A stretch of DNA of 64,000 bases from Siphonodentalium dalli (Eukaryota; Mollusca; Scaphopoda; Gadilida; Siphonodentaliidae): the NCBI GenBank assembly GCA_032622095.1, contig CP136061.1:236299815-236363814 (forward strand), given 5' to 3'. Of this stretch, positions 35,561 through 45,016 are shown piece after piece. Below the pieces are notes generated by a model that made no database searches, had not been told where the DNA came from, and saw only the letters and a program-made list of their open reading frames with translations. The first letter of the stretch is position 1, and the number at the start of each line of letters is the position of its first letter. A program made the translations under genes and the position numbers.

Positions 35561-36618
35561 ACATTTTTGATTGATTGCTTCAATTTCCGGGAGCTTTATC
35601 CTGGAAAGCTTAATAGCTGCGCGCTGTTGCTTCTGTGTCCTGTGTTGTTGGCGTTCATCGCACCTTCTATATTTGTCGATTACGTGTGCGTCATGGCGAC
35701 CATCAGTTCGAATTGTTCCAGTAATGTTTTTTTCTTTTTTTTACTTTTACTCGTCGTTCATCGCAAATGTCACACCTATCTTTCTTGGGCGTTTGAAATT
35801 CTATATTGAACTCGCGATTGTATATGTATCTGTAAAGATGTTCCTTGACTGTGGCTTGTTAGTTTTTGCTCGGCAATAATGAGATTCAACTCTTGGTATC
35901 GAGTTAATGTGAATCTTACCGACTGGCGCTGGGACTCGCTGGGTATTTTCCGGCCAATCTGCTTATCGCGTTCTTCCATTCGAGGTATTCTGGTTTATTC
36001 ACAATTTTTGTTTTTATGGTAATATGATTTGCTGGGATATACGATATCCGTCTGGAGAAAATGCCAAGAGTCGACAAGTAGAACACTCTGCATACTCTGT
36101 GTTTTTCGCCGTTTCTAATCAAATAGAACTTGTAAGAGAACTTTCAACTCCAATTCGGTTGCGATCGTTCGGATTTGGCTTTATCAAAACGTTCTGTTGT
36201 TTGTGTATATAATTCTTGCTTCCTTTCGTCGCACATTGACCAGAATAGGATAGGACAAAATTTTATTTCACAATACAATATGTCAAATCATGATAATATC
36301 AGTGAACTGATATTCATACAAGCAGTGTTTGGGGTGCCGTGGTTAGTATTTCTCATGTATGTATGTAGTGAGACGGCTGTCCTGATCTACGTGCGTGTTA
36401 CACTTACAAGGCCAGAGTCCCCTGCGATCTAACTTGTTGACCATTTCGCTGGATCTCATCATTTTGCCATTGGATGATGTGTACTCGAAACCAGCTTGTC
36501 TTCTCCGTTTTCTGATATTCGTTTTCCGTAATGATGGGTTGCGTTTCCGTTTTCTTGATATGTGAGTGTCAAGAGTCTTTGGGTGCGTCACATTCCTACT
36601 TAGGCAGCTGGTCCCCAT
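35560..36618 (-). pseudogene. Pseudogene of an unnamed multicopy invertebrate protein family
   Basis: Read on the minus strand. A start at 36618 leads to a basic N-terminus, RKRKRNPSLRKTNIRKRRRQ, then AGFEYTSSNGK and WPCKC. After a gap come CDERKQELYTQTTERFDKAK, a stop, and then EKHRVCRVFYLSTLGIFSRR. The combination 'KRKRN...K..RKR.R..G..Y....GK', 'C.C...C' and 'Y.L.....HRVC..FYL.TLGI' is one I recognise from a repeated, uncharacterised family in arthropod, cnidarian and mollusc genomes, often suspected to derive from a transposon. A further coding-like stretch (RYQELNLIIAEQKLTS) follows in another frame near 35780-35960. Several stops and frame changes show it is broken. Function unknown. 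Confidence 0.45.
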
Positions 36619-36799
36619 ATTCCGAAGGTTGATACTATTGAGCCTCGCTCGATGAAACTCGACTCAGTGTTCTCAAGTAAACTATCAGTTCCGGAATCAG
36701 TTAGTGGATGATGCATGCCCTCCCGAACATAGGATGCGCCAAACTTATCGATGTCAATATCAGGAGTGATAAGATCGTCCATAATGCTGATATCCTTTC

Positions 36800-38220
36800 C
36801 AGAAATGACGTATATGGTGTTATCAATCATTAGCTCGCTACAGGCGGTACCATTGGCCTGATCATTATGAAATTGTTCATAGCTGTTGACATTGGCATGA
36901 TGGGAATAAGTCACTTGGGAGTCATGCGACAAAAAACCTTGGCCGCCAACCGTCATCTTTGATTTATAAATTCAACCCAATAGCAGGGGTTACAGGCCTT
37001 ACCGTTTCTTTGATCATAATGCAAATTTTCTTGTAGCTTGATATTGACATGTAAATGGGAACGATGTTTTGGGGTCAATTGACCAAAAACATGGCCGCCG
37101 GCGCCCATCTTTGTTTTCAGTATTAAACTATATAGCACGAGCTACAGGGCGTATCGTTGGTCTGATCATTATGAAGTTTGTCAAGGATGTTGACATTGAC
37201 TTGTAAATGGCAACAAGTCATTTTGGGGTCATTTGGCCAACAATCATGGCCGCCAGCCGCCATTTTGGATTTTAATCCATCGGCACACCAAACAGCCCAC
37301 ATTTATAGGAGAATTGTTTTGAAAATTTACTGAAATGTTCAGGACCACCTTTAGATGGTATCTGTAAAATTGGAACTATTTTAGATGAAAAACATGGCCT
37401 CCGGCTATCTTGGGTTTTACTCCTTGCATAAATAAATCCTTTGGCACACCCTACAACCGACATCCCTGGACCGTTGTCACCAAACGTCATGTGCATCTAG
37501 ATGCGAGTCATCAAATTTTTTTTCGAATTTGGTTGAAAAACATGGCCACTGGCAGCCATCTTGGAATTTACCCTTTGCATAACTAAATCTTTTGGCACAC
37601 CCTGCTGACCACATCCGTCATTCGATCGTCACCTAACTTCTTATGGATCTTCTGGATGGCAAGTAGGTGGGCTCGATCAATTTTGTTTTAATTTCATTAG
37701 AAAAGACAGCCATATTGGATTTAACTTTTTTGCATGACTAAATCCCTCGGCACACCATAGAGGTCACATCTCTCATCCGATCGTCACCAAACTTCATATG
37801 GATCTCTAAATGGGGGACTCCATTATTATGCAGTACGCATTTATTGGAGAATTGTTTTGAAAATTTGAAAAGGCATGCACCAGTTGATGGGAGCTATCAA
37901 ATTTGAACAATTTTCGATGAAAAACGTGGCTGCCTGCAGCCATATTGGATTATACTCTGTGCATGACTCAATATTTCGGCACACCCTACAGGCGATATCC
38001 TTCATCCGATCGTGACAATCTTCATATGGATCTTCAGTGTGATCAATAGGTCGGATCCATCATATTTTTTTTTGAAAAACATGACTTCCAGCGGCCATCT
38101 TGGATTTTACTCTTTGCATGGCTAAATCCTTCCACACACCCTACATCCCATATACGATCATCAACAAACTTCACATCGACCTTCGGGGTAAGCTATAGAT
38201 GGGATTAGACATAATGGGAT
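36800..38220. repeat. Degenerate tandem repeat ('ATGGCCGCCGGCAGCCATCTTGGA' family)
   Basis: Repeated modules: GAAAAACATGGCCNCCGGCAG, CCATCTTGGATTTTACTCTT, TTGCATAACTAAATCCTTTG, GCACACCCTACAG, 'CATCCGATCGTCACCAAACT' and 'TCATATGGATCT'. They recur at roughly 150-220 bp spacing from about 36.9 to 38.2 kb. The earliest copies contain TTGACATTGACATG...GGGGTCATTTG variants. ORFs inside, including the start of the frame at 36600-36956, come partly from the repeat. Confidence 0.65.
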
Positions 38221-38640
38221 TCAACTTTCCACATTACTAGAAAGTTGAAATTTTAACTATTATGAAATTCTCCAAGACAATTAACAAAATGAGCTACAGT
38301 GTGCCATTGACACTTTCATTTGTCACACAGTTAAACTCGATTACCAAAGAATAACTCCAACTGGAAATATGAAAATATTTCCACTGCGCTTGAAAAATTG
38401 TTACAAATTTACATTAAATTTTGGTAGTCGTTTAAAATATTCAACATGTTTTTTGTCACAAAGTTACGATTGCTTAACAGAAAATAACTCCAACTAGAAA
38501 AATTTAAATATTTCCACTATGATTCAAAATATGGAACAGCCCATGACAAGCGGTACAGCTGCTTATAGAAGACATATTTTTTCTCATCTTTATCATTGTT
38601 CAGAAGTGGTGATTGATGATATATTGTGGGATGTTATTGG

Positions 38641-38657
38641 TACTCACTCTCTCTCCA

Positions 38658-38699
<42 letters not shown>

Positions 38700-38703
38700 T
38701 ATC
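38641..38703. repeat. (CT)n microsatellite
   Basis: Mostly uninterrupted CT dinucleotides with a few CC interruptions. The poly-Ser/Leu ORFs through it are artefacts. Confidence 0.9.
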
Positions 38704-39330
38704 TTTCAGTTGAAAAAGCTCCTGGTCGTTCTGACTATCTGTTTCTTTCCAACTTCGCCCCATTAACTCGTATACTCACGTATGGCGCGTCTAAGTATTT
38801 GTAAAGGCGAATGTCTCGAAATAAATTTGTCTTCGAATATTTGTTCGGAGTTTGTATATATAAGAATGAACGTGAATCAACTGTTGGTGACATCTTGGTT
38901 GAGTCCCTAGTCACGAATCCTGGTTTGTTCTCAACCAGAGTGCACTGTACACATGAACCACGTTCATCCAGGTATACCATTAGCTAAAAGGGTGAGTAAT
39001 ATTTATTTCAAATAGCCTTTCCATATAAGGATTTGTGGTGAATATAGTGCATGGAAGAGATTGAGAGTAAGAGAGGTGGAGTCCTTGATATTGAGTACCT
39101 GAATCCGAGTAATGGCTGTGTACGTGTACAGTTTGCGTGCTCAATTACTTTATTATCTACATGTAGTCCAAAAACAAACCCGACTATTGCACGAACAGTT
39201 ACTTACGTGGAATAGAACCAGTGTGTAAATTCTGGAATAACAAGCGGTTAGTTCTTGAAATTCTTCTGTGGAATCATACATTTGAAATGGATGCTTGATG
39301 GAACAGGCAAAAAGGCATTAGCAACCATCT
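38704..39330. other. No gene recognised
   Basis: Unique-looking AT-rich sequence. No supported feature. Confidence 0.35.
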
Positions 39331-39344
39331 ATATATAACAAATT

Positions 39345-40530
39345 GTGCTGAAATCATTATCTACTGACAATGGGTCACAAGAAACGAAAGACAATATCCA
39401 TTCAGGCAAAACACACCAATCTTTACAAATCGAGCATATACGTTCAATTGTGATCACTGCAAACACTCTTGCACTCAAACATTTTGCCTGCCAGGGAATA
39501 CACGTAGAAGATGCAGAACGTCTAATGAATAGGTAAAGTGCCAGTTTATGGAGATGTAAATAATGCAGACAAATACATGACCTTGAAAGTGGACAGAAGA
39601 AACACGTCAGCGGAATGCAATTATCAACTTGCAAGACACACGTGTTACAAATAAGTAAAGAAAAAGAAACAAGAATCAAAATCGGAGAAATTGACAAATG
39701 GATGTCAACTATGGAAAAACAGTTAGAAAGTTAGAAAACGTAGTAGTATATCTGGAAATGAATGATGAGAAGTTCGAAACGAAAATAGATCAGCGTTTTG
39801 ATTCCTTTGAGAAGAATCATAAAATGACTATGTTAAACTATACAATGGAACTGAATACCAAACTTAAGAGAATTTAAAACACCATATCGACAGTAAATTT
39901 GATGGTGGAAACAAACAAGCGAAACCATTGACGACACAAGCAACCGAGTTGAGAGAAACACAGGACAAAATGGAAGCAAACATTGATGCAGCAGAAAGCT
40001 ACATAAAATCATTTTCAAGAAAGAGGGATATCGCAATCAATAATAGCGGCATTGTGTTAGTTAACATTCCCGAAAATACATTAGAAGACGACATTAAAGC
40101 AGAAGAAACGGACTTGAACGAAATTACGAACAAAATCTGAGAATGACAAAATGTGATGCAAACAATAATATTTCATTCGAGAGGTTTGGATATCAAACTG
40201 ATGAAGGAAACCGTCCCATAAAAGTAATCGTGAAATAAAAACAAATTAAAGACAAAATTGTTAAAGATACCAACATGTACAGCTGAGCACAACAAGAAAT
40301 TAAAGGGCGCTCGAAAATATATTTCAATCTAGAGTATTCAAGGAAAGAACTGATACATATAAACTCAGGTGTGAGAACATTACTACCCAAATAAAAATGT
40401 CCGGATGCAGGATATGGGCACGTGTGAATACTAACTATAGTAACTAAATCTGTTGTGACTAAATGTAGAATTGTGTATTGTAAGCGGGAACCAAGAGTCT
40501 ATGAATCGTTCCCAAATAAATGATTGATTG
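39345..40530 (+). pseudogene. L1/Tx1-like LINE ORF1 remnant with ATTGATTGAT tail
   Basis: Broken plus-strand frames. A coiled-coil-like stretch (KIGEIDKWMSTMEKQLE...) runs to about 39840. Next is AAESYIKSFSRKRDIAINNS with LVNIPENTLEDDI (39928-40140), then, after a frame change, NISFERFGYQTDEGN and RPIKVIVK, ending around IYFNLEYSRKEL. A coiled coil followed by 'RR..L.I.GIPE' and then '..R.G......RPI.V.F' is the layout of L1/Tx1-type ORF1 proteins (coiled coil, RRM, CTD). The remnant ends near CCCAAATAAATGATTGATTG at 40510-40530, a retroposon-type 3' end. Many stops; no ORF2. Confidence 0.5.
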
Positions 40531-41040
40531 ATATGGTGTATTTGTTGTTGGTTGTGAATTAAAACCGCCTCGCCCTAGGGATTTAAATTCGATGGTCTTA
40601 GATATTTTTCCTTCTTTGGAAACCTAATGTACTTGACTGGTTGACAGCTGTTTTAATGGGTGTGTGTAGTTGTTTGCTTATAAATTAGGATATTCAGTTG
40701 GGTAAATGATTGTTTATTGACACATCCTTGATATATTGACGGGGGAAAGCAACTCTTGGCCTTGGGGAATTACCTCCTTATCTATTCGTCTTCCCTCCAT
40801 GTCCACTCCTATCACCCGTCCTGTCCACTCTGCTTCCCTCCATGTCCACTCCTCCCGACCTCCTCTCTGTCTATAGTATCTCTGTCCCCAGGTCTATATT
40901 TATTTCTCCCACATCTCTACTTTTTTTTGCCCTCTGACTCGTTGTCGTATAGGTCCTTGTGTGGCGCGGCCTGGCGAGCGTACGTGGCGCAGCGAGCCCA
41001 CTCCTTAAACTTGCACTGAAAAAATATTCGGGTCAATATA
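40531..41040. other. Spacer with a pyrimidine-rich stretch
   Basis: A C/T-rich tract (about 40770-40940) contains two copies of CTTCCCTCCATGTCCACTCC. The ORF at 40756-41019 follows this low-complexity tract and is not supported. Confidence 0.45.
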
Positions 41041-41495
41041 ACTAACTTAGGGTTAGTCACGAGCATTTGGGGTCACTTTGACAAACCCACACCATAGACA
41101 ATGGTTAACTGTTCTAAGTAGCGTACGGGTTTTCTCCTCATGAGATGCGAGGATTATTTTAATTCGGCTAGCGCCTCGTTAAAATAGTCCTCCGCATCTA
41201 ACTCGAAGAGAAAAACTATTTGCACACATTTTCCCCCAAATTACAAGTTCACCTTCTAAGTGACTCAGAAAAGTTAGCCATTGTGACTCAATCTTGGTCA
41301 TTTTGACTTACACAATTGTAGTCCAATTGGCTAATTAGTCGTTTTGACTAACCATTCCTTAGTCGTTATGACTCACATAACCCTAGTCATTGTGGCAAAT
41401 TTTCTGCCTTATTCATTGTGACTAAGCTAAGTTGCTCATCATGTGGACAAACAGTTGACTAACCTAATATAGTCATATTGACTAACTTTTTCTTC
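41041..41495. repeat. Cluster of GACTAA/TTAGTC palindromic modules
   Basis: Short modules of the form 'TTAGTCATTNTGACTAA' recur about every 25-35 bp: for example TTAGCCATTGTGACTCA, GGTCATTTTGACTTA, TTAGTCGTTTTGACTAA, TTAGTCGTTATGACTCA, CTAGTCATTGTGGC and TAGTCATATTGACTAA. A separate hairpin (41128-41217) is embedded near the left. Confidence 0.6.
41128..41217. repeat. Hairpin, arms of about 37 bp
   Basis: GTTTTCTCCTCATGAGATGC, GAGGATTATTTTAA / TTAAAATAGTCCTCCGCATC, TAACTCGAAGAGAAAAAC, with tip TTCGGCTAGCGCCTCG. The arms have several mismatches. Confidence 0.65.
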
Positions 41496-41524
41496 AGTAT
41501 GGCTGGTCGTTACTATGTAATGGT

Positions 41525-41607
41525 TAGAGCACAAGAATAGTTCTTTACCAGAATAAATCGAGTCGGAGACGAGATTTATTCTGGTAAAGAACTATTCGCG
41601 TGCTCTG
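41525..41607. repeat. Near-perfect hairpin, arms of about 34 bp
   Basis: AGAGCACAAGAATAGTTCTT...CCAGAATAAATC is followed by the tip GAGTCGGAGACGA and then GATTTATTCTGGTAAAGAAC...TGTGCTCT-type sequence (GCGTGCTCT). Same architecture as the other hairpins: AT-rich arms, CG-rich tip. Confidence 0.7.
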
Positions 41608-42390
41608 ACCTACTTAGAGCACAATTGACCGCACATAATACGATTATCTCGAAATACGCAATTGATCGTGCGTTGAACACGACGTACAATCCTTGCGCTG
41701 GCCAAGATGAACACAATGACCCGTTAGCCACACCTATCATCGTGATTACCCATACAGTGATAGCCGTTGAATGTGAATAAATATGTCCGAAACGACACGG
41801 ATTAACGTGTGACCCGTTTTCACAAACCAAGTCACTCGCAGATGTGTTTGGAAAGTCAAATGTGGAAGTCGCATGAGTGTGTCTTACTATTATTATATAT
41901 ATTGTATACGTGGATCATGAATTCCGAAGAAGTATGTCTGCCAGAATGATGACATGGAATTTGGTCCTGTAACCAACAACCAACTACTTTTTGCCAAAGG
42001 TAATGCTGCACATCATTATTATGTGACAAACGTGTCGCCTTTTCAAGAAACTGTTTCGAAATTACTACCATAGTAGTCCATTGGTTCCTCCAGATTCTCC
42101 AGATACAAGTTCTGTTGTTAGTTATATCTGATATGTGGAGCGCTATATAGTGAAGTGGTGATTCTGTTGGATTATTGGATATATCACTATTTAGTGGTTC
42201 TAAATGTAAATGTTAATTCGTTTAGTTTCATCGTTGGATTAGTGGTCCTGAGAATATTTTCGGAACTGAATAAGTTTTGTTGAATAATTATAATAAATGT
42301 CATTATTCTACTAGTTAGTAAATAATTCGACCAATGCATGTGTTACTATTTCCGTTCGATCGTCCTGTTGATGTATATATATATATTGTA

Positions 42391-42818
42391 TTTTTGGTAA
42401 ATCACACCCAATTCCCAAGGCTGGCAAACTAATATTTCAGTGATATCCCATTGTTCACAAACAAATCGCGCGGTCGTTTCAATGTAGCTTCAGTTATAAT
42501 ACAAGAGGACATGCATCCCACACCCGCACTCCCCTTATACGCCGTCCCTATATATGTGCCTGCTTGGTATATTAGAGGTGCATAAATAGTAACGGCGTAT
42601 AATGGCAGTGTGTTTGGGGGAAACAGAGCGTTGTTCGTGCCCCTGTGACCTCTGGTAATTGAAGCTACTTCGAAGCGCCCGTGCGATTTGTCTGTTGTGA
42701 GTTGCGGGTGCCTAACAATGGGATAATCATTGAACTATTCCTTCGCCAGCCTTGGGAATCGGTGTGCTTTACCAAAAATGAGGGAACGATTGCAACAATG
42801 GGATTGTGCTCTAATTAA
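42391..42818. mobile_element. TIR element, partner arm at 63541-63637
   Basis: The left TIR TTTTTGGTAAATCACACCCA-ATTCCCAAGGCTGGCAAA is mirrored at 42725-42778 as CGCCAGCCTTGGGAATCGGT-GTGCTTTACCAAAAATG. The 30-40 bp beyond the right TIR (to GGGATTGTGCTCTAATT) are also shared with 63541-63637 in reverse complement, so the family is longer than this copy's left arm shows. No ORF. Confidence 0.55.
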
Positions 42819-43940
42819 TTTTATGTGTGTTTGTTGCTGGTTGTGAATTGAACTAGTCGCCTTAATGATTTAAAGTATATATATAGACTTTGAGACAGCT
42901 GTATACCCCCTCCCCATATACGGAATTTTTGTGGTTATGTTAGTATTATGGTATTTTTTAGTTTTTATTTTCCATTCACTAACATTATAGCTTGCTAATA
43001 TCTGAATTTTCCACATATTGCTCGTATTTAGATTTCTACGTAGAAATTTATTGACACCCTATCACATTTCATGCAAGATTTAGAAATTCGTGCGAAAAAA
43101 CATGAACTAATTATGTTTTAACTGAAAATAAAAGAAAAATGGAGTTTCTTCAATTTTAATCGTATTTTTCTTAAATACAAACATATTTCCGCTGCCAAAT
43201 TGTTCTTATGCGATCAGTTACACGAAAGCAAACCCGTGATCTAAAGAGCGTTTACTAATTCAATATGTCGTACTTGATACGATACACTTGTTGAACTTGA
43301 TATGTCAAAATTCTTGTAAATCATGATCTACATGGAAAGTTTTCTAATATATTTTGTCGATAAAACAAATAATAATAAGGATAACTTAGTCTTGAGTTGA
43401 AAACAATTCTTCGAATTTAGAGAGCGTTTATTGACTAATAATTTTTCTCCATTATTTGCTGTTGTGTGCGGCTCTGTCATATATTCACAATTTCAAGGGG
43501 AAAAAGTCGATTATATATTGTTCGAGAAATATCTAGAAACAAGCAGAAAGAGATATAAGAATATAAAATTTCATATAAGGTGAATTGAATAATTGTCACC
43601 AGTTCCAAGATCGCTGCCAAAATGGCTATGGGAATGTAAAATAAAAATCTAAATCTTATTTTTCATACATATTTCTAACATTGGTTATACAACAGGGACA
43701 TATATCAAACAGAAAACAAGTCAGATTTTTATTCATATTCAGACTTCTATATTTAACATGTGATACCAGGACACGGCTTCGAAAACACGTCAAGCAATCA
43801 AATCGGTGAGGTGTTCGAGTATACACGGAATGGCTGTGGTCATCCGTGGGGAGTAATGGTTACATGAAGATGTTGTATGGTTATGGTAGGGTGTATGTGT
43901 ATACTTGAAGTGGCTGTAGTGTCATTTGTGGTATATGTGT
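42819..43940. other. No gene recognised
   Basis: Very AT-rich, with no coding motif or repeat boundary I can support. Confidence 0.4.
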
Positions 43941-43948
43941 TATATGCA

Positions 43949-44074
43949 CAATGTGTTTGTACCGATTCATGTATCGCGACGAGGCTGGTTTTCGTGGCGA
44001 CCTTGGTCGCCTACTCGCTATATGACCACGAAAACCAGCCCAGTCGCGATACCTGCGTCGGTACAAACACATTG
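43949..44074. repeat. Hairpin element, arms of about 49 bp
   Basis: CAATGTGTTTGTACCGATTC...GGCTGGTTTTCGTGG (43949-43997) and its reverse complement, with about five mismatches, at 44026-44074. The loop includes CGACCTTGGTCGCC. The ORFs at 43877-44131 (plus) and 43881-44081 (minus) are by-products of the symmetry. Confidence 0.8.
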
Positions 44075-44202
44075 ATAACACGTTTATCTACTATTCGTGT
44101 AACAGAATGCACCACACCAATGACATTTTAAGAGGTTTTTTTTAAAGCCATAACTCGTAGGATTTGTGTCCGACGATTATTGACTCAGCAAACAATTTAA
44201 AC

Positions 44203-44223
44203 GGCCCTTTTCAGGGCCACCCA
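44203..44223 (+). terminator. Histone-type 3' stem-loop (perfect consensus)
   Basis: GGCCCTTTTCAGGGCC: a 6 bp stem (GGCCCT/AGGGCC), 4 nt loop TTTC, flanked 5' by TTTAAAC and 3' by ACCCA. This matches the metazoan replication-dependent histone mRNA stem-loop in stem, loop and flanks. A purine-rich CAAAAGA, possibly the histone downstream element that pairs with U7 snRNA, lies about 12 nt downstream. No histone or other recognisable gene ends just upstream; the preceding sequence holds a hairpin element, so the gene body seems lost or displaced. Confidence 0.75.
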
Positions 44224-44289
44224 ATTTTTTCAAAAGATACGCTCTGAAATTGCTAATAAAACGTAACATGTAATTAAATCAATAATATT

Positions 44290-44865
44290 TTATTCACCAA
44301 TTTTAACTTTCTTGGAAGATTCTCGCGATGCACGTCTTTTTCTCTTTCTGATAGGCAAAGTGTTTTGCTTAATTTCAGTATCGTCAGCGCCTTTGGCTAC
44401 AGCGTTTATCACTTCCATCTGCGAATCCTCCGTGTTTAGAATAGTGATTTCATCATTTGACACCTCGGTTGAGACATATAATTCACCACTCAGTTTTCAC
44501 ATCTGCGATCTCGTTAATTGATATCGCGGTTGAGTTGCATTGTTCCCCACTTTCAGCTTTCACATCCGCGATCTCGTTAGTTGATGTCTCAGGTTGATCA
44601 ATGTTCATTAAAATAGCATCATATGGTGTGAGATAATCGTTGTCTGATGTGTAGACTTCCCAGGAGTAGATTCACTCACCATCAATGATGTTTTTTTCAT
44701 CTGATCAATCTTTTTCGTAGTGCCATCACATTGAAAAGCCCAATGTGAACTCGAATTGCACCTAAAACAGTCACCGTATGGTGGTATCCACTTTGTATTC
44801 TTTAAAACTTCTAATGCAATTTTTCGTAAATGTTGTATGTTGTTACTCTGCAATCGTGGGTCCAT
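44290..44865 (-). pseudogene. Divergent zinc-knuckle protein of the Polinton
   Basis: Start ATG at 44865 (minus strand), stop at 44290-44292; the AATAAA overlaps the stop codon (GAATAAAATATT). The N-terminal 45 or so residues hold a CCHC zinc knuckle, CFRCNSSSHWAFQC (C-x2-C-x4-H-x4-C). After one frame change comes an acidic part containing a tandem duplication (NEIADVKAESGE / NEIADVKTE). After a second frame change, a basic C-terminus, PIRKRKRRASRESSKKVKIG, looks like a nuclear localisation signal. Total about 190 codons. It is transcribed away from the polymerase gene, and the two starts flank a perfect palindrome (44897-45015). A nucleic-acid-binding accessory or regulatory role is inferred from the knuckle and NLS only. 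Confidence 0.55.
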
Positions 44866-44896
44866 TGTGAGCGTTCGGTGCGTTATTCAATCGTTA

Positions 44897-45015
44897 GTGA
44901 AATGACGACGTGATGAAAAATCGCGTCGCTTTTATGCTCTGACACGGACGATGACTGCGCATGTCCGTGTCAGAGCATAAAAGCGACGCGATTTTTCATC
45001 ACGTCGTCATTTCAC
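44897..45015. promoter_or_regulatory. Perfect 53 bp palindrome in the divergent polymerase promoter
   Basis: Arm 44897-44949 and arm 44963-45015 are exact reverse complements over all 53 bases, around a 13 nt centre, GATGACTGCGCAT. The polymerase ATG at 45017 begins one base after the right arm, and the divergent gene's ATG (44865) is 31 bp from the left arm. The symmetry suggests a bidirectional promoter or an origin/cruciform. The centre TGCGCAT is reminiscent of an NRF-1-type half site. Role inferred; the palindrome itself is plainly visible. Confidence 0.85.
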
Positions 45016-45016
45016 G

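Noticed and set aside
36600-36956. 118-codon minus-strand ORF
   Set aside because: Its first third lies in the 'ATGGCCGCC...CCATCTTGG' tandem repeat. The rest reads somewhat coding-like but has no recognisable motif or splice partner.
40756-41019. 87-codon Ser/Pro/Leu-rich ORF
   Set aside because: Follows a pyrimidine-rich low-complexity tract; no domain.
43877-44131. Possible histone gene body upstream of the 44203 stem-loop
   Set aside because: The frame has no histone-like sequence; it is mostly the 43949-44074 hairpin element.
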